Part shown: one piece after another, positions 34,701 through 44,700 of the stretch
How the letters are laid out: every line of letters starts with the position of its first letter
Numbering within the stretch: position 1 is the first letter of the stretch
Origin: Albugo candida
Taxonomy: Eukaryota; Oomycota; Peronosporomycetes; Albuginales
Reading direction: 5' to 3'
DNA: 64,000 nt
Assembly: GCA_040437565.1 (NCBI GenBank)
Contig: JBDOQK010000018.1
Span: 310,001-374,000 of the forward strand
The notes under the pieces: model-generated
Database searches by the model: none
What the model saw: only the letters and a program-made list of their open reading frames with translations
What the model was told of the DNA's origin: nothing
Program-made: the position numbers and the translations under genes

Positions 34701-35940
34701 TCATCATGGTGGAAGCAGACGTGCGTTTGGTGGAGTCAAGTAAATGGGAGCTCACACCGACGACTTTATCTTCGCAGAAGCAACACATAGTTATGTTAAA
34801 TGCTCCTGTGTGGCCATATATGGATAATCATCTTCACTTTGAGCAGCGACAACGTTCTAATAGTTCTGTTGCTCATTGTCGATGTATGGGAATGGTCCCA
34901 GAACCTGCGCGGACTTTTCGGATGCAGTTAACTCAAGCGTTCCGTATCCGTTCTCTGCGTGACTTGTTCGGTGGAAGATCAACTTGGTTCGATTCGTCTT
35001 TCGAGTTTGTCTTGCGTTAAAGTACGCACTCAGATGGCACTCCAGCTAAAGTTTCCACGACCAAGCTTTTGCGACGATTGTACGTCAAAGCTACTCAAAT
35101 TCTTCGTCGACTTCAACCAGAGGGTGTGTTGTTGTGTCCTGGGCGTTCACTTTCCGGAGCTCATCCGTTTCATTTTGGCATACAAGTTTTGGATAAGAAA
35201 GTTTTCTTTCCAAATATTCCTCGGACTCAACTCTTTCGAGATGTTAGTATAGCAGAACCACCGGATAAGACGCACCCAATGTTGCTGCACTTACCGGAGA
35301 GGGACCGGACAGCTGCTTCGACTTGGGTAAAGAATTTCTCAAAGAGTTTTCAACGTCTTCGTGGACGTTTATTACCAATCTACTCGGACATTCAACCCCG
35401 ACTTACATATTCAATTCTACCAGTGCGATCCCGGTTCTGGTATATGAAGCAAGCTTATCCGGAAATATCTTGTGCGCATAGGAGCATTGTGGTGAGGTGG
35501 AAAGTTATCAGCATCTGTTTTTCGACTGTAGTAGGACATACACGATTTGGGAAGAGCTATTCCGATCGTGGATAGCTTTCTTTCCAGCTCGACCTAAGTG
35601 GTCGCACATTGCGTGTCTACGACTTCCTCTCCTCCGTGAGACGTGGAAACCATTCAGGGTGGTGTTGGAGGATCTTTGGTTTGCATTGGTTGCCATTGCA
35701 ATCCATTTCATCTGGACGGATCGCAATCGACGACTATTCGATCAAACATCTTCAAAACCAACAGGACCAGCTATATCGGTGATTTGTAGCACATTCAGTG
35801 CCCATATTCGGTTTTGCCAACGGCAGTGCTATGATCCCGCACAGCTTGATCAGCTTCAGACGGTTTTGCTCGGCCTATTGCAATCGGGTTCAGCTAAACG
35901 ATATTTCTCCAGTAGATCAACTCTTTTCAAGATACGAAGG
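31795..35940 (+). mobile_element. LINE (non-LTR retrotransposon), near full length but decayed
   Basis: The longest LINE in the window. It seems to start near MKILVIN (31,795), typical of the first strand of an AP-endonuclease domain. The reverse transcriptase is readable at 33,505-34,062: LSKVLAYRLRKVLPKLI, QKAFLRGRSIHHHI, IFLDFEKAYDRVDW (motif A), GVKQGDPLSALL and the catalytic FADDS. The 3' part holds the associated zinc finger region near 35,490 (SYQHLFFDCSRTYTIWEELF) and ends near YFSSRSTLFKI (35,930), cut by a gap. Stops and frame changes are frequent in the endonuclease part and between RT and the 3' end, so it is dead. Similarity to L1/Tx1-like plant and oomycete LINEs is from motif memory. 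Confidence 0.8.
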
Positions 35941-36040
35941 NNNNNNNNNNNNNNNNNNNNNNNNNNNNNNNNNNNNNNNNNNNNNNNNNNNNNNNNNNNN
36001 NNNNNNNNNNNNNNNNNNNNNNNNNNNNNNNNNNNNNNNN
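35941..36040. other. Assembly gap (100 N)
   Basis: Exactly 100 N between the LINE and the first host gene. No duplicated flank is visible. Confidence 0.95.
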
Positions 36041-36050
36041 ATGGTATACA

Positions 36051-37208
36051 CTAAGGTACCTTATTATCTACTATAAATTTCCTGTAATGTGACACAGTTG
36101 TGGCCCATTCACATAACTGTTCATATGAAGACATGTAGAACACATTGATCCGCCCTTTTGCGAAAATCCGAAGTGGATACCTATCCGGTCTAAACTCATT
36201 GTACGTCTTAGTGTCAATTCTTGAATTCCAGTAGAATCCCGTCAAGCTTGATTGTGATGTTAAGACTTGTATTTTGTCCAACTCAAAACTCATCACGGCT
36301 GCTGCAGTTCCTTGCTCATATATATTTAAATGTGATCTAGTCAATACGCCCCAACGCACAATCAATTTGTATCGTGCGGATACATTTGCTGTTGCTTTGG
36401 GTGTGTTGAGTGAGTTGGATGTCAACCATGCATCGTTATGTTTGAACCACTTACTCAGCGTCGTCACCACCTTGGATTTCGAAGCACACTCCTTCATTGT
36501 GAACTGACCCGCATGAACGATGGTGTCGTCAAAGACAGGTTTAAGTTCAAGATGGATTGATCCAGCGACATTAAACGAAGTACCAAGCAAAAGGTGGTCT
36601 GTAGGATATCTCCAATTCCCCAATGCATCACTGTAGGTGCACCTACGGTCCCATTTTGGACACATTTCGAATACTGTCTGTCCCAGGAACCGTTTTTGGC
36701 CTGTTCTGCTTTGCAATATGAGTGTGACAACGATTGTGCATCTTCCAGAAAGCATAGGAATGAAAAATTGATTGGTCCATGTAGGCATTGGCTTCATTTT
36801 GCTCAAATGCGTGGTGTATTGAAACATGAATGGCCCGGAAGGCTTTTTCATGACGCGAACATTGCAATACATCGAATCCAGTCCATTTATATTATTTGAA
36901 AGTAGGCCGGTTGCTTTACTTACACAGAGCAATGCCGGTTTTCCTAAAAATCCGTTCTTCGACAAGTGACTCCGCACGAATTTCTGTATTGTAATCGCAG
37001 CTCTAAGAAGTTTTTTCGAGTACCGTGCGCTGACCATGGCGGTCTTGATATGAGCATCGTGAGAAGCGGATAGATTGGGCTTCTGCATTTTGCAGTCTGG
37101 TAACGGAGGGGTAAAGGGACCAAGTGTTACAGGGCTCGAAGAGCTTATCATGGTTGCATTGTCACTAAGGGAAAGATTATCACACTCTGAGAGTTCAGCG
37201 CTGTGCAT
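36051..37208 (-). CDS. IQ motif, C2 and PH domain protein
   Basis: Single-exon gene for 385 residues, from ATG at 37,208 to TAG at 36,051. An IQ-like calmodulin-binding helix (AAITIQKFVRSHLSKNGF, about residues 70-87) is followed by a C2-like domain (about 88-210; GKPALLCVSKATGLL, WTNQFFIPM, RFLGQTVFEM). A PH-like domain closes the protein (about 280-380; KLIVRWGVLTRSHLNIYEQG, FYWNSRIDTKTY, EQLCEWATTVSHYRK). Such proteins usually bind membranes or phosphoinositides and may respond to calcium. The N-terminus is serine-rich. It is divergently paired with eIF3g, whose start is 141 bp away. The exact family is not known to me; the domain assignment rests on motif shape. Confidence 0.75.
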   Translation of the reverse strand: MHSAELSECDNLSLSDNATMISSSSPVTLGPFTPPLPDCKMQKPNLSASHDAHIKTAMVSARYSKKLLRAAITIQKFVRSHLSKNGFLGKPALLCVSKATGLLSNNINGLDSMYCNVRVMKKPSGPFMFQYTTHLSKMKPMPTWTNQFFIPMLSGRCTIVVTLILQSRTGQKRFLGQTVFEMCPKWDRRCTYSDALGNWRYPTDHLLLGTSFNVAGSIHLELKPVFDDTIVHAGQFTMKECASKSKVVTTLSKWFKHNDAWLTSNSLNTPKATANVSARYKLIVRWGVLTRSHLNIYEQGTAAAVMSFELDKIQVLTSQSSLTGFYWNSRIDTKTYNEFRPDRYPLRIFAKGRINVFYMSSYEQLCEWATTVSHYRKFIVDNKVP

Positions 37209-37349
37209 TTCAGCAGCTCAATATTTATAAAGGATAAGAAGCACAGTCTGCATTTCTCATTTGTGATGTATCATTAAATACTTGTCCAATCAAAACCATC
37301 TTGATAAACTCTATAACTTGCTACCGTTTCCTAAAACCAACGATTTAGC
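37209..37349. promoter_or_regulatory. 141-bp divergent intergenic region
   Basis: It must contain the upstream signals of both the IQ-C2-PH gene (-) and eIF3g (+). It is AT-rich, and I recognise no specific element. Confidence 0.5.
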
Positions 37350-38479
37350 ATGGTGATTTCGGAAAGTCGCTGGGGTGATGAAGATGATGGTAATACATGT
37401 AATAAGTGTTTTCACGAGCGTGAACTGACGTTTTTCTGATTTCATGTATAGACTTTTTACCAACACGTACAGAAAGTGAGCCCGATAAAAATGGCGTGCG
37501 CACAATCGTGGAATGGAAATTCAATGATCTTGGGCAAAAGGTGAAAATAACGAAAAAAGTACAGAGAGTTGAAGAAATTCATAGAATCAGTAAGCGCGTT
37601 TTAGAGCGAAAGGTATGTCAATTTATTAAATTGCGAGATTTATTGAAGATAGACACGTGAACTCTTAGAACTGGAAGAAGTTTGGTGCAGCTTTGCAAGG
37701 CAACGATAGCAACGTGACTTATCCTTCCAATGAAACGGTAATTGAAATTGTCAGCTCTCACGGCACAGTTGATATGATGTGTCTATCCTTCGAAGGTATA
37801 TATGGAGGATCCAAATGCCGACCAAATCTTGCCTGGAGAAAAAAGAGAAGAAGAAAGCGTTTTTGCTGGTGTTAAAGGAGCGTCAATCATCACATGTCGC
37901 CATTGTGGTATTGTTGGTGACCATTGGACTTTAAAGTGTCCGTACAAAGATACTCCTCCGGGCGAGATTCCGACGGGCATCAATTCTGGAGCGGATGAAG
38001 ACACTAAGGCTGATGCTGATACAACGGAATCAACCACAGAAAGTAGCTTATCGCGAGCATTTGGTGGTGGTCCCGATAAATACGTTCCTCCCAATTTGCG
38101 GAATCGTGGTGACGACAAGGGCGAATCCTATGCCAACGATACTGACAATGCCACTCTCCGGGTCACGAATATCTCTCCTGACACATGTGAGGATGATCTC
38201 TATGAGCTTTTCCGTGTATTTGGTCACGTATTGCGCGTCTACTTGGCAAGAGATCGAGAGACACTTCAATCTCGAGGCTTTGCTTTCGTGAGTTTTGCAC
38301 GAGTGGAAGACGCTGAACGCGCACTCGACAAACTCCAAGGTTACGGTTATGATCATCTGATACTCAAACTGGAGTGGGCTAGACCTTCGAACAAACCACG
38401 TGAAGAAGACCGCGGTATGTCGACAACATATCGTTCAGGTTACGGCAAAGCTCTTCCACAAACATTGGCATCTAAGTAG
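37350..38479 (+). CDS. Translation initiation factor eIF3 subunit g
   Basis: Four exons: 37,350-37,389, 37,452-37,612, 37,669-37,737 and 37,796-38,479, with phases that agree, giving 317 residues (human eIF3g has 320). The N-terminus MVISESRWGDEDDDFLPTRT is typical. The eIF3g signature follows, with a zinc-knuckle-like CRHCGIVGDHWTLKCP (about residues 120-135), PPGEIP, and KYVPPNLRNR before the RNA recognition motif (about 210-290; LRVTNISPDTCEDDLYELFR, SRGFAFVSFARVEDAERALD). eIF3g binds eIF3b/i and RNA and helps scanning and reinitiation on the 40S ribosome. Introns of 56-62 nt are GT-AG. The last 34 bases are repeated after the following gap, an assembly effect. Confidence 0.92.
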
Positions 38480-38485
38480 TTTGAT

Positions 38486-38585
38486 NNNNNNNNNNNNNNN
38501 NNNNNNNNNNNNNNNNNNNNNNNNNNNNNNNNNNNNNNNNNNNNNNNNNNNNNNNNNNNNNNNNNNNNNNNNNNNNNNNNNNNNN
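38486..38585. other. Assembly gap (100 N) with 40-bp duplicated flank
   Basis: Exactly 100 N. 38,446-38,485, covering the end of eIF3g, is repeated at 38,586-38,625. The true spacer to the next gene is therefore about 110 bp. Confidence 0.95.
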
Positions 38586-38729
38586 CAAAGCTCTTCCACA
38601 AACATTGGCATCTAAGTAGTTTGATACAAGCTAGTTTAACATGTTATGTTTCAATTGCATTTCAGTTATTAGTCGCAACTTGTGCTATCACGTTCTCTGA
38701 TCCGAACGAGATTCTTTGGATAGAGATAG

Positions 38730-41700
38730 ATGATGCTGACAGATGCAATTGATGCTTTGCTTACAAAGTTGAGATGTACCTCGTTCCGAGTGAGTCCGGA
38801 TGACAGGAAATGGGCGGAATTGGTCCATAAATCCTTACAATCGCTACAAAATCCGATTGAAACTGAGATGCTACAGTTTTACATGGACACAAATTGCACA
38901 AGAAAGCGAAAATCAGACGAGCTGAAGGACTGGGAGGAATGGGATCGTGATGAATCGCATCATCTTACAATGGAAACCGTTCTAGATCCAGCCAAATGGA
39001 AAGACGTCGAAGCCATTGCGTTGGCACTATCGACAGGATTGACATCGTCTGAACGATTTCTTGAGGTCTTCAAAGTGCTTTGCTTACATTACTCAATGAA
39101 TAGCATCTCTATCTCTCGTCTGTACCGTTCTATGGTTCACACATTGAAAATTGCGAAGCGATGGTCTTGGCTACAAGAGCTCTCGCCATCTTTATTAGAT
39201 ATCACTTATCGTAAAATTCAACTTTTATATGCAGAAGCAAAGTTTGCAGAAGAAGAAGATGAAGTAATGTTCAATCTCATGGAAACAGTACTATTGTGGT
39301 GTGAACTACTGCTTGGATATCAGCACTCGTCTTCATTATTTTCAAGCCGAAAATATCAAGTTGTTGGACTTTTGACCCATCTGGAAAGCGTAAACGATAG
39401 CGTGCAGCTCATTAGTGTCAGAATGAAAGGTTTAGTGGACATAAAAGATTCGAATGCAATTGCTTGTCAGATTATAACAACGGTTATGGCACTTCTTATG
39501 TATCATCAGAGTTGTCCTCACGAGAATAAAAATATTTATGGGCTGATCATTGCACTTGGGTTTAGTGTGAATAGTGGAGCGATGAAACAGCCCAGAAGAG
39601 ACTTGATCAATGTGCCATCGGAAAAATTGACCAACCTTCTACGTCAAGCTGCGTGGATATTACAACCAGAGAAGCTAACGTATATTTTACCTTTTTTTGA
39701 AGGGAAGTGGGAAGCTGATTGGATTGGTGACAAAGGCTTTGGAACGATAACGAATTCCTCTTATCAAAAGCACTTTGGCACTCTCTACATGCGCTCAGTG
39801 GAGCGTTATCTCACATATCATGTAAACGCCACAATTCATGAAGCAAGCAATTTTACCGCTGGAAAGAGACCATTACAATTTCGTGGATATATCTTCCGAG
39901 GAAATGATTGTTTGGATGAAAACTCAAATGCCTCTTGGACTTTTGAAAGTCATTTTGGTTACGAAAAGGGTGATGCATCACTCAACCAGTGGAAGTGCTT
40001 GTCCTGTGCATTTGTCAATAAAGCCTCGGCTTTATTTTGCATAACTTGTGGAAAGCCGGCTCCAAGTAAAAGTGGTTCCATGACAAAAAGTAGTGCGCAA
40101 GATCCACTCTCCAATGCTGGTTTCTCGCGTGGAATTTTCTTTGGAAAGGACAAAGCTTTCCTACGAGTGCACTGGTCACGAGGTGAAGAAACCGGCGTTT
40201 GGTTAGCCCGCAAATGTGAGACAAAAAAGAACTTCAGTCTCGGTCAATTATATAATAGTTTGGCTGAGGTCTCCTACAGCGCTAATGTTTTTGCAAATGA
40301 ATGGAATCCAGACCATGTCGTCATGATCGAGAACTGCTCTCTATCATCAACACCCGACATGACAATCGAATTTTGGATGCTTCCCAAACAGGCTGATGGC
40401 TTCCAGGTCATATTGTCAAGTAGAGATAACGTTGTGTATCTCACACCCAGAAACAATCTCATTTGGCAGGTAAAAAAAATGCACACAATAGCCGCCAACT
40501 CGAATGAAACACAGCAAAATGGAATGTTTTTAGACGGAGGTACAATGAATGTCAAAAAATTCACTCATGTGTCTCTGACGATGGAGAAAAACGGTCATCG
40601 GCTGATAAGAATTGACAATACAATTGTAGCCGACTCACAAAATTCACATTCTTGTGATCTGAAGGTCGAGGATTCTCTCGAAGAAAAAGCATCAGATCAA
40701 AGGTCAGAAGCTTTGGAGAACTTGCTATTCCTAGGTGGAAAAGGTCATTTACACGGTGATTTCGCGTGGAAAATATCTGATTGTTTCGGTGGTGCAATAA
40801 GTGATCTCCGAATATGGTCGCTTTTTGCACCATTTACGGAACAGCTTCCTTCCTCCAAACTTTCATTGTATGGAAATGAACTCAATCTTTTGGGCTATTA
40901 CCCGCTGGTAGGAAACTTGTGTCGGGTCCTCATGGACAAATCGAACGCACAGAATCACGCTAGTTTGGCCTCATGGTGTAGAGAAAATCTGTCGCTAGAG
41001 ACAACGCGAGAAGTGGAAGGTAGTCCTCTGTGTCAGGTGCATCAGTATCCAGTGCAAGATGGTTTCGTGAAAGAAATTGGGTCCTTGCTGATTGCAGGAC
41101 ACTGTGAGCTGTGTGATGATGCAACCTTACAGATTCAGCGTGCAGGATTGGGCTCTTCCGTGTGGCTCAACGATCCCATCAATATAAGAGAAGGTTTTCA
41201 TGTTTCCTTAACAATTAGAGAGGAGTCTGGCAACACTACTTCACCTTCTCCGCTACTACTTGGAATATGTAACAATACAACCTGGGAATTGAGCTCATGC
41301 TTACGTGAAGCAAAAGTAATTTGTGACAATCTAGGTGATACATGCACGTTTGTGGAATCAAGCAACGCATTGATGACAACCACGTCTTTTTTCGTCGTCA
41401 TTCGACGTTCATCAACCTCAACTTCTGACAAATGTATTTGCGATATCGCCATTTTCGTATGGCGTGCTCAGAAGGCATTTCAGATTTGCCGGGCTTCTCA
41501 TATCTCCATCAATGCTTTTACGACCATGTCGATCGATTATAGTGCACCTGAACACGTGTTTAAAGTGAGCATCGAAGGAACAGGGACGATCATAGAGTCT
41601 GTAATTGATCTCGAGTCAGCACTCGTCATGACCCCGAAAGTCAATGATACCGACTCGGGAAGTGCGAGATTCGGGATTATATTCCCAAATTTGGAAAATA

Positions 41701-44700
41701 CGATCCTGCCGTCTGTGTATTTGACCGAATGGCTTGTGAATGCGTCAGTCCGTGACACGAACGACGCCATCCACAAAGATATCCCAATGGATGGACTCGC
41801 AGCAATCTATCCACACTTGGCTCGACAAAATAGCTCTACGCATGCGGGAAAAGAAGATCGAGATAACACTATACCGCCCCTGACACTATGCTCCCGTATC
41901 CGATTCGATGACCAAGCAATTCAACAAGAAACATATGGCTGTCAGACCTGTAGTCTCGATCATGGAACGCTTTGCCGCACCTGTGCGGTTATATGTCATA
42001 GTGGTCACGATCTGATCGCAACTGGTGCAAAGTCGATTTCATGTGCTTGTCAGTCACGGGGATCGGATCTTTGCCAATGCACAACGCAGACTCCCAAATT
42101 CACTGTTGATTTATTTCCAGCGCTTGAAAGCGGAACGGTAGCACATTTCTGGCGTTGCGATCAGTGCACTATCGTTAATGAGGCTAACGCGGTAGCATGC
42201 AAAGTTTGCGGAAGGAATACAACAATTTCGCCAGCTCGAGACACGGCAGACACTCCAATGCTAAACACCTCATCAGATGGAACATTGTGTGAGTCGGCAA
42301 AACATGCTTTCTCGGAATGGTCTTGCGTAGCGTGCACAATGCTTAACGAACCAAATGCGAAAAAATGTGCTGTTTGTGAGACAGTAAGACTCGGACACTC
42401 GCCCCACACAGGTGGCAAAGAGACGCAGTCACGAGGACAGCTGACTCCATTTCATACAGATAGCGCTGGTATAACGACGGAATCACCAAATGATCCTTCT
42501 GAGTCTCATTGGGATTGCCAGGCTTGCACGATGCAAAATCCGGCAAGTAATGTCTGTTGTTATATGTGTACAACTGCTCGCGAGAATTCCCAAACAGAAG
42601 CGAATCCTCCAAATTCCCCTGACACATCAACGTGTGAAGCGCTTCAGACTCCTTCAACACCTTCTCAAAACATTACGATCGAACGAAATACGATCATGGA
42701 GAGGAACGTTTCAGTCCTATCGACGCTGTACGCTGACATATTGCCAGATGAAGCACGAAAGAACGGCAATGACTGTGATTTTGTAGGCGAAAGCTTTTGG
42801 GAGACAACAATCGGCAACATGCTTCTCAACACAAGCGACCATCCATTTACGTCTCATTATGTCAACAGTAAATGTGAAGGAGATGGCTCTATCCACGGAA
42901 TCGCATACTGGGCACATTCGAGTGGGAGTTGGAGACTCCGAGGAGCGTATAGAAAAAAATCACAATCTCTCGGAAGCGCCATTGATATTCAGTGGAATTC
43001 AGAAGGGTCTCGATTTGAAGGGAAATTACATTGTGGGAATGCAGGCGAGACACTGAATTGCACAAAGTCTCCATACACTTGCGAATTCCGTGGGCTCAAA
43101 AAGGTGCTTTATGAATGCAAGGGCGAGAAGTCCGTGGATTCTGCCACAAAGTTTCAACCATTTTACTGTGGGCTTCTGAACATGCAAGACAGCTTGACAA
43201 ATATATGCTATCAAAACAGCTATTTACAGGCATTGTTCATGACAAAAGCATTTCGCCATTTGATCCTCGAGTACACAACAAACGACCGTGAACAAGCCAA
43301 CAAAGAAAGTGTTGAAAGTGTCAACAAATCGATCACAAGCATTCTGCAGGACATATTTGTAAAGCTCCTCTGCTCTCAGCGTCCGTTTATTGCAACACGA
43401 GAATTACAAAAGTGCATACCGTCAGAATTTAATAGCGGCCAGCAACAGGACACTTCAGATTTTGCTCATTATCTAATGGATGCAGTAAGCTCAGAGGTAG
43501 CTCATGACCACATATTCGCATCCAAACTAGCTCAGATATTCGGTGGATTACAAGCAACCATTGTCACATGCAAAAAGTGTGAGAAACATTCGATGCATGA
43601 AGAGTACTTCTGGGAACTCTTATTGAACATGGTGGATTTGAAGTATACTCCGATTGTGGATATTTGTGCTGTGAGTGGTGACGCATCCCATATCGAAACT
43701 CCTGAGGGCTATGAACGACTTAATTTTGATCTCAACCAAGGTCGGACAGGATCACCTCCTCATGTGTTTTTATGTGTCAAAAGAGCTCCCGAGAAGAAGC
43801 AGATCGAAAATGATGACTCTGTAGCAAATCTCCCAGTGACCGAGATTGTGCTCAGAACTTCCCTTACTATCGATGCTGCTCCATGCATGCCATCAGAATA
43901 TGAACGTGTGGGCGTCAATCTGAATGTTGGAGGATCCAGTTTGAACGATAACAAGCGCCAAATTTACATGTTTTTCAGAAGAGATCCTAATGGGTCCCCG
44001 ATCACTGACCTCCACGTACTGTATAGAAATGAGCCATTACCTGACGGATACAATCTTTTGGATACTGATCTCAATATGGGAGATGGCGATAATGTGTTTC
44101 TGTGCTACCGTTGTGACATGCCCATTACTGATATCAAACTGGTTGATTCGAACGTCTCTGGCTATAGTCTTAGTCCCGAATCGCTTGTACTGAAAGGACC
44201 AACGACCAATTCTCAGCATGCTGGTGAGCAGTACCTTGCTTACAAAGTAGGTGGCGGGACGGATGTCTGCGTGACAGATTTGACCGTTGTATCTGAATCA
44301 CGATCCAAGGAGCTCAAACAGCGTGGATGGGAGTGTATTGGTGTGCTTGGAAATACGCGGGGAGCTGTAACTCGAAATGATGCGATGGAGGACAATGACA
44401 CTGGATTGGATACAAGAGCTGATGATAGTTCTGAAGAATACAACTCGGCAGCCATAGATCATGTGATGGTGCTAAGAGGCCATGGGAATCCAATCGTTGC
44501 AATTGATGTCTATCGAGCACCTCGACAAGTACCAAAGTTCAGTGACTATGAGATCCAATCTTTATATACGCATTTGGATGCAACGAAGAACGCCAGTAAC
44601 GATACGAGCTCGAGAGTGGAGAGAATTCTGGCCACTTTGGAAGGAAACTGGAAAGCCACAGAGAAATCCGATCAGTCACATCGTTTCATGGTAATCGATC

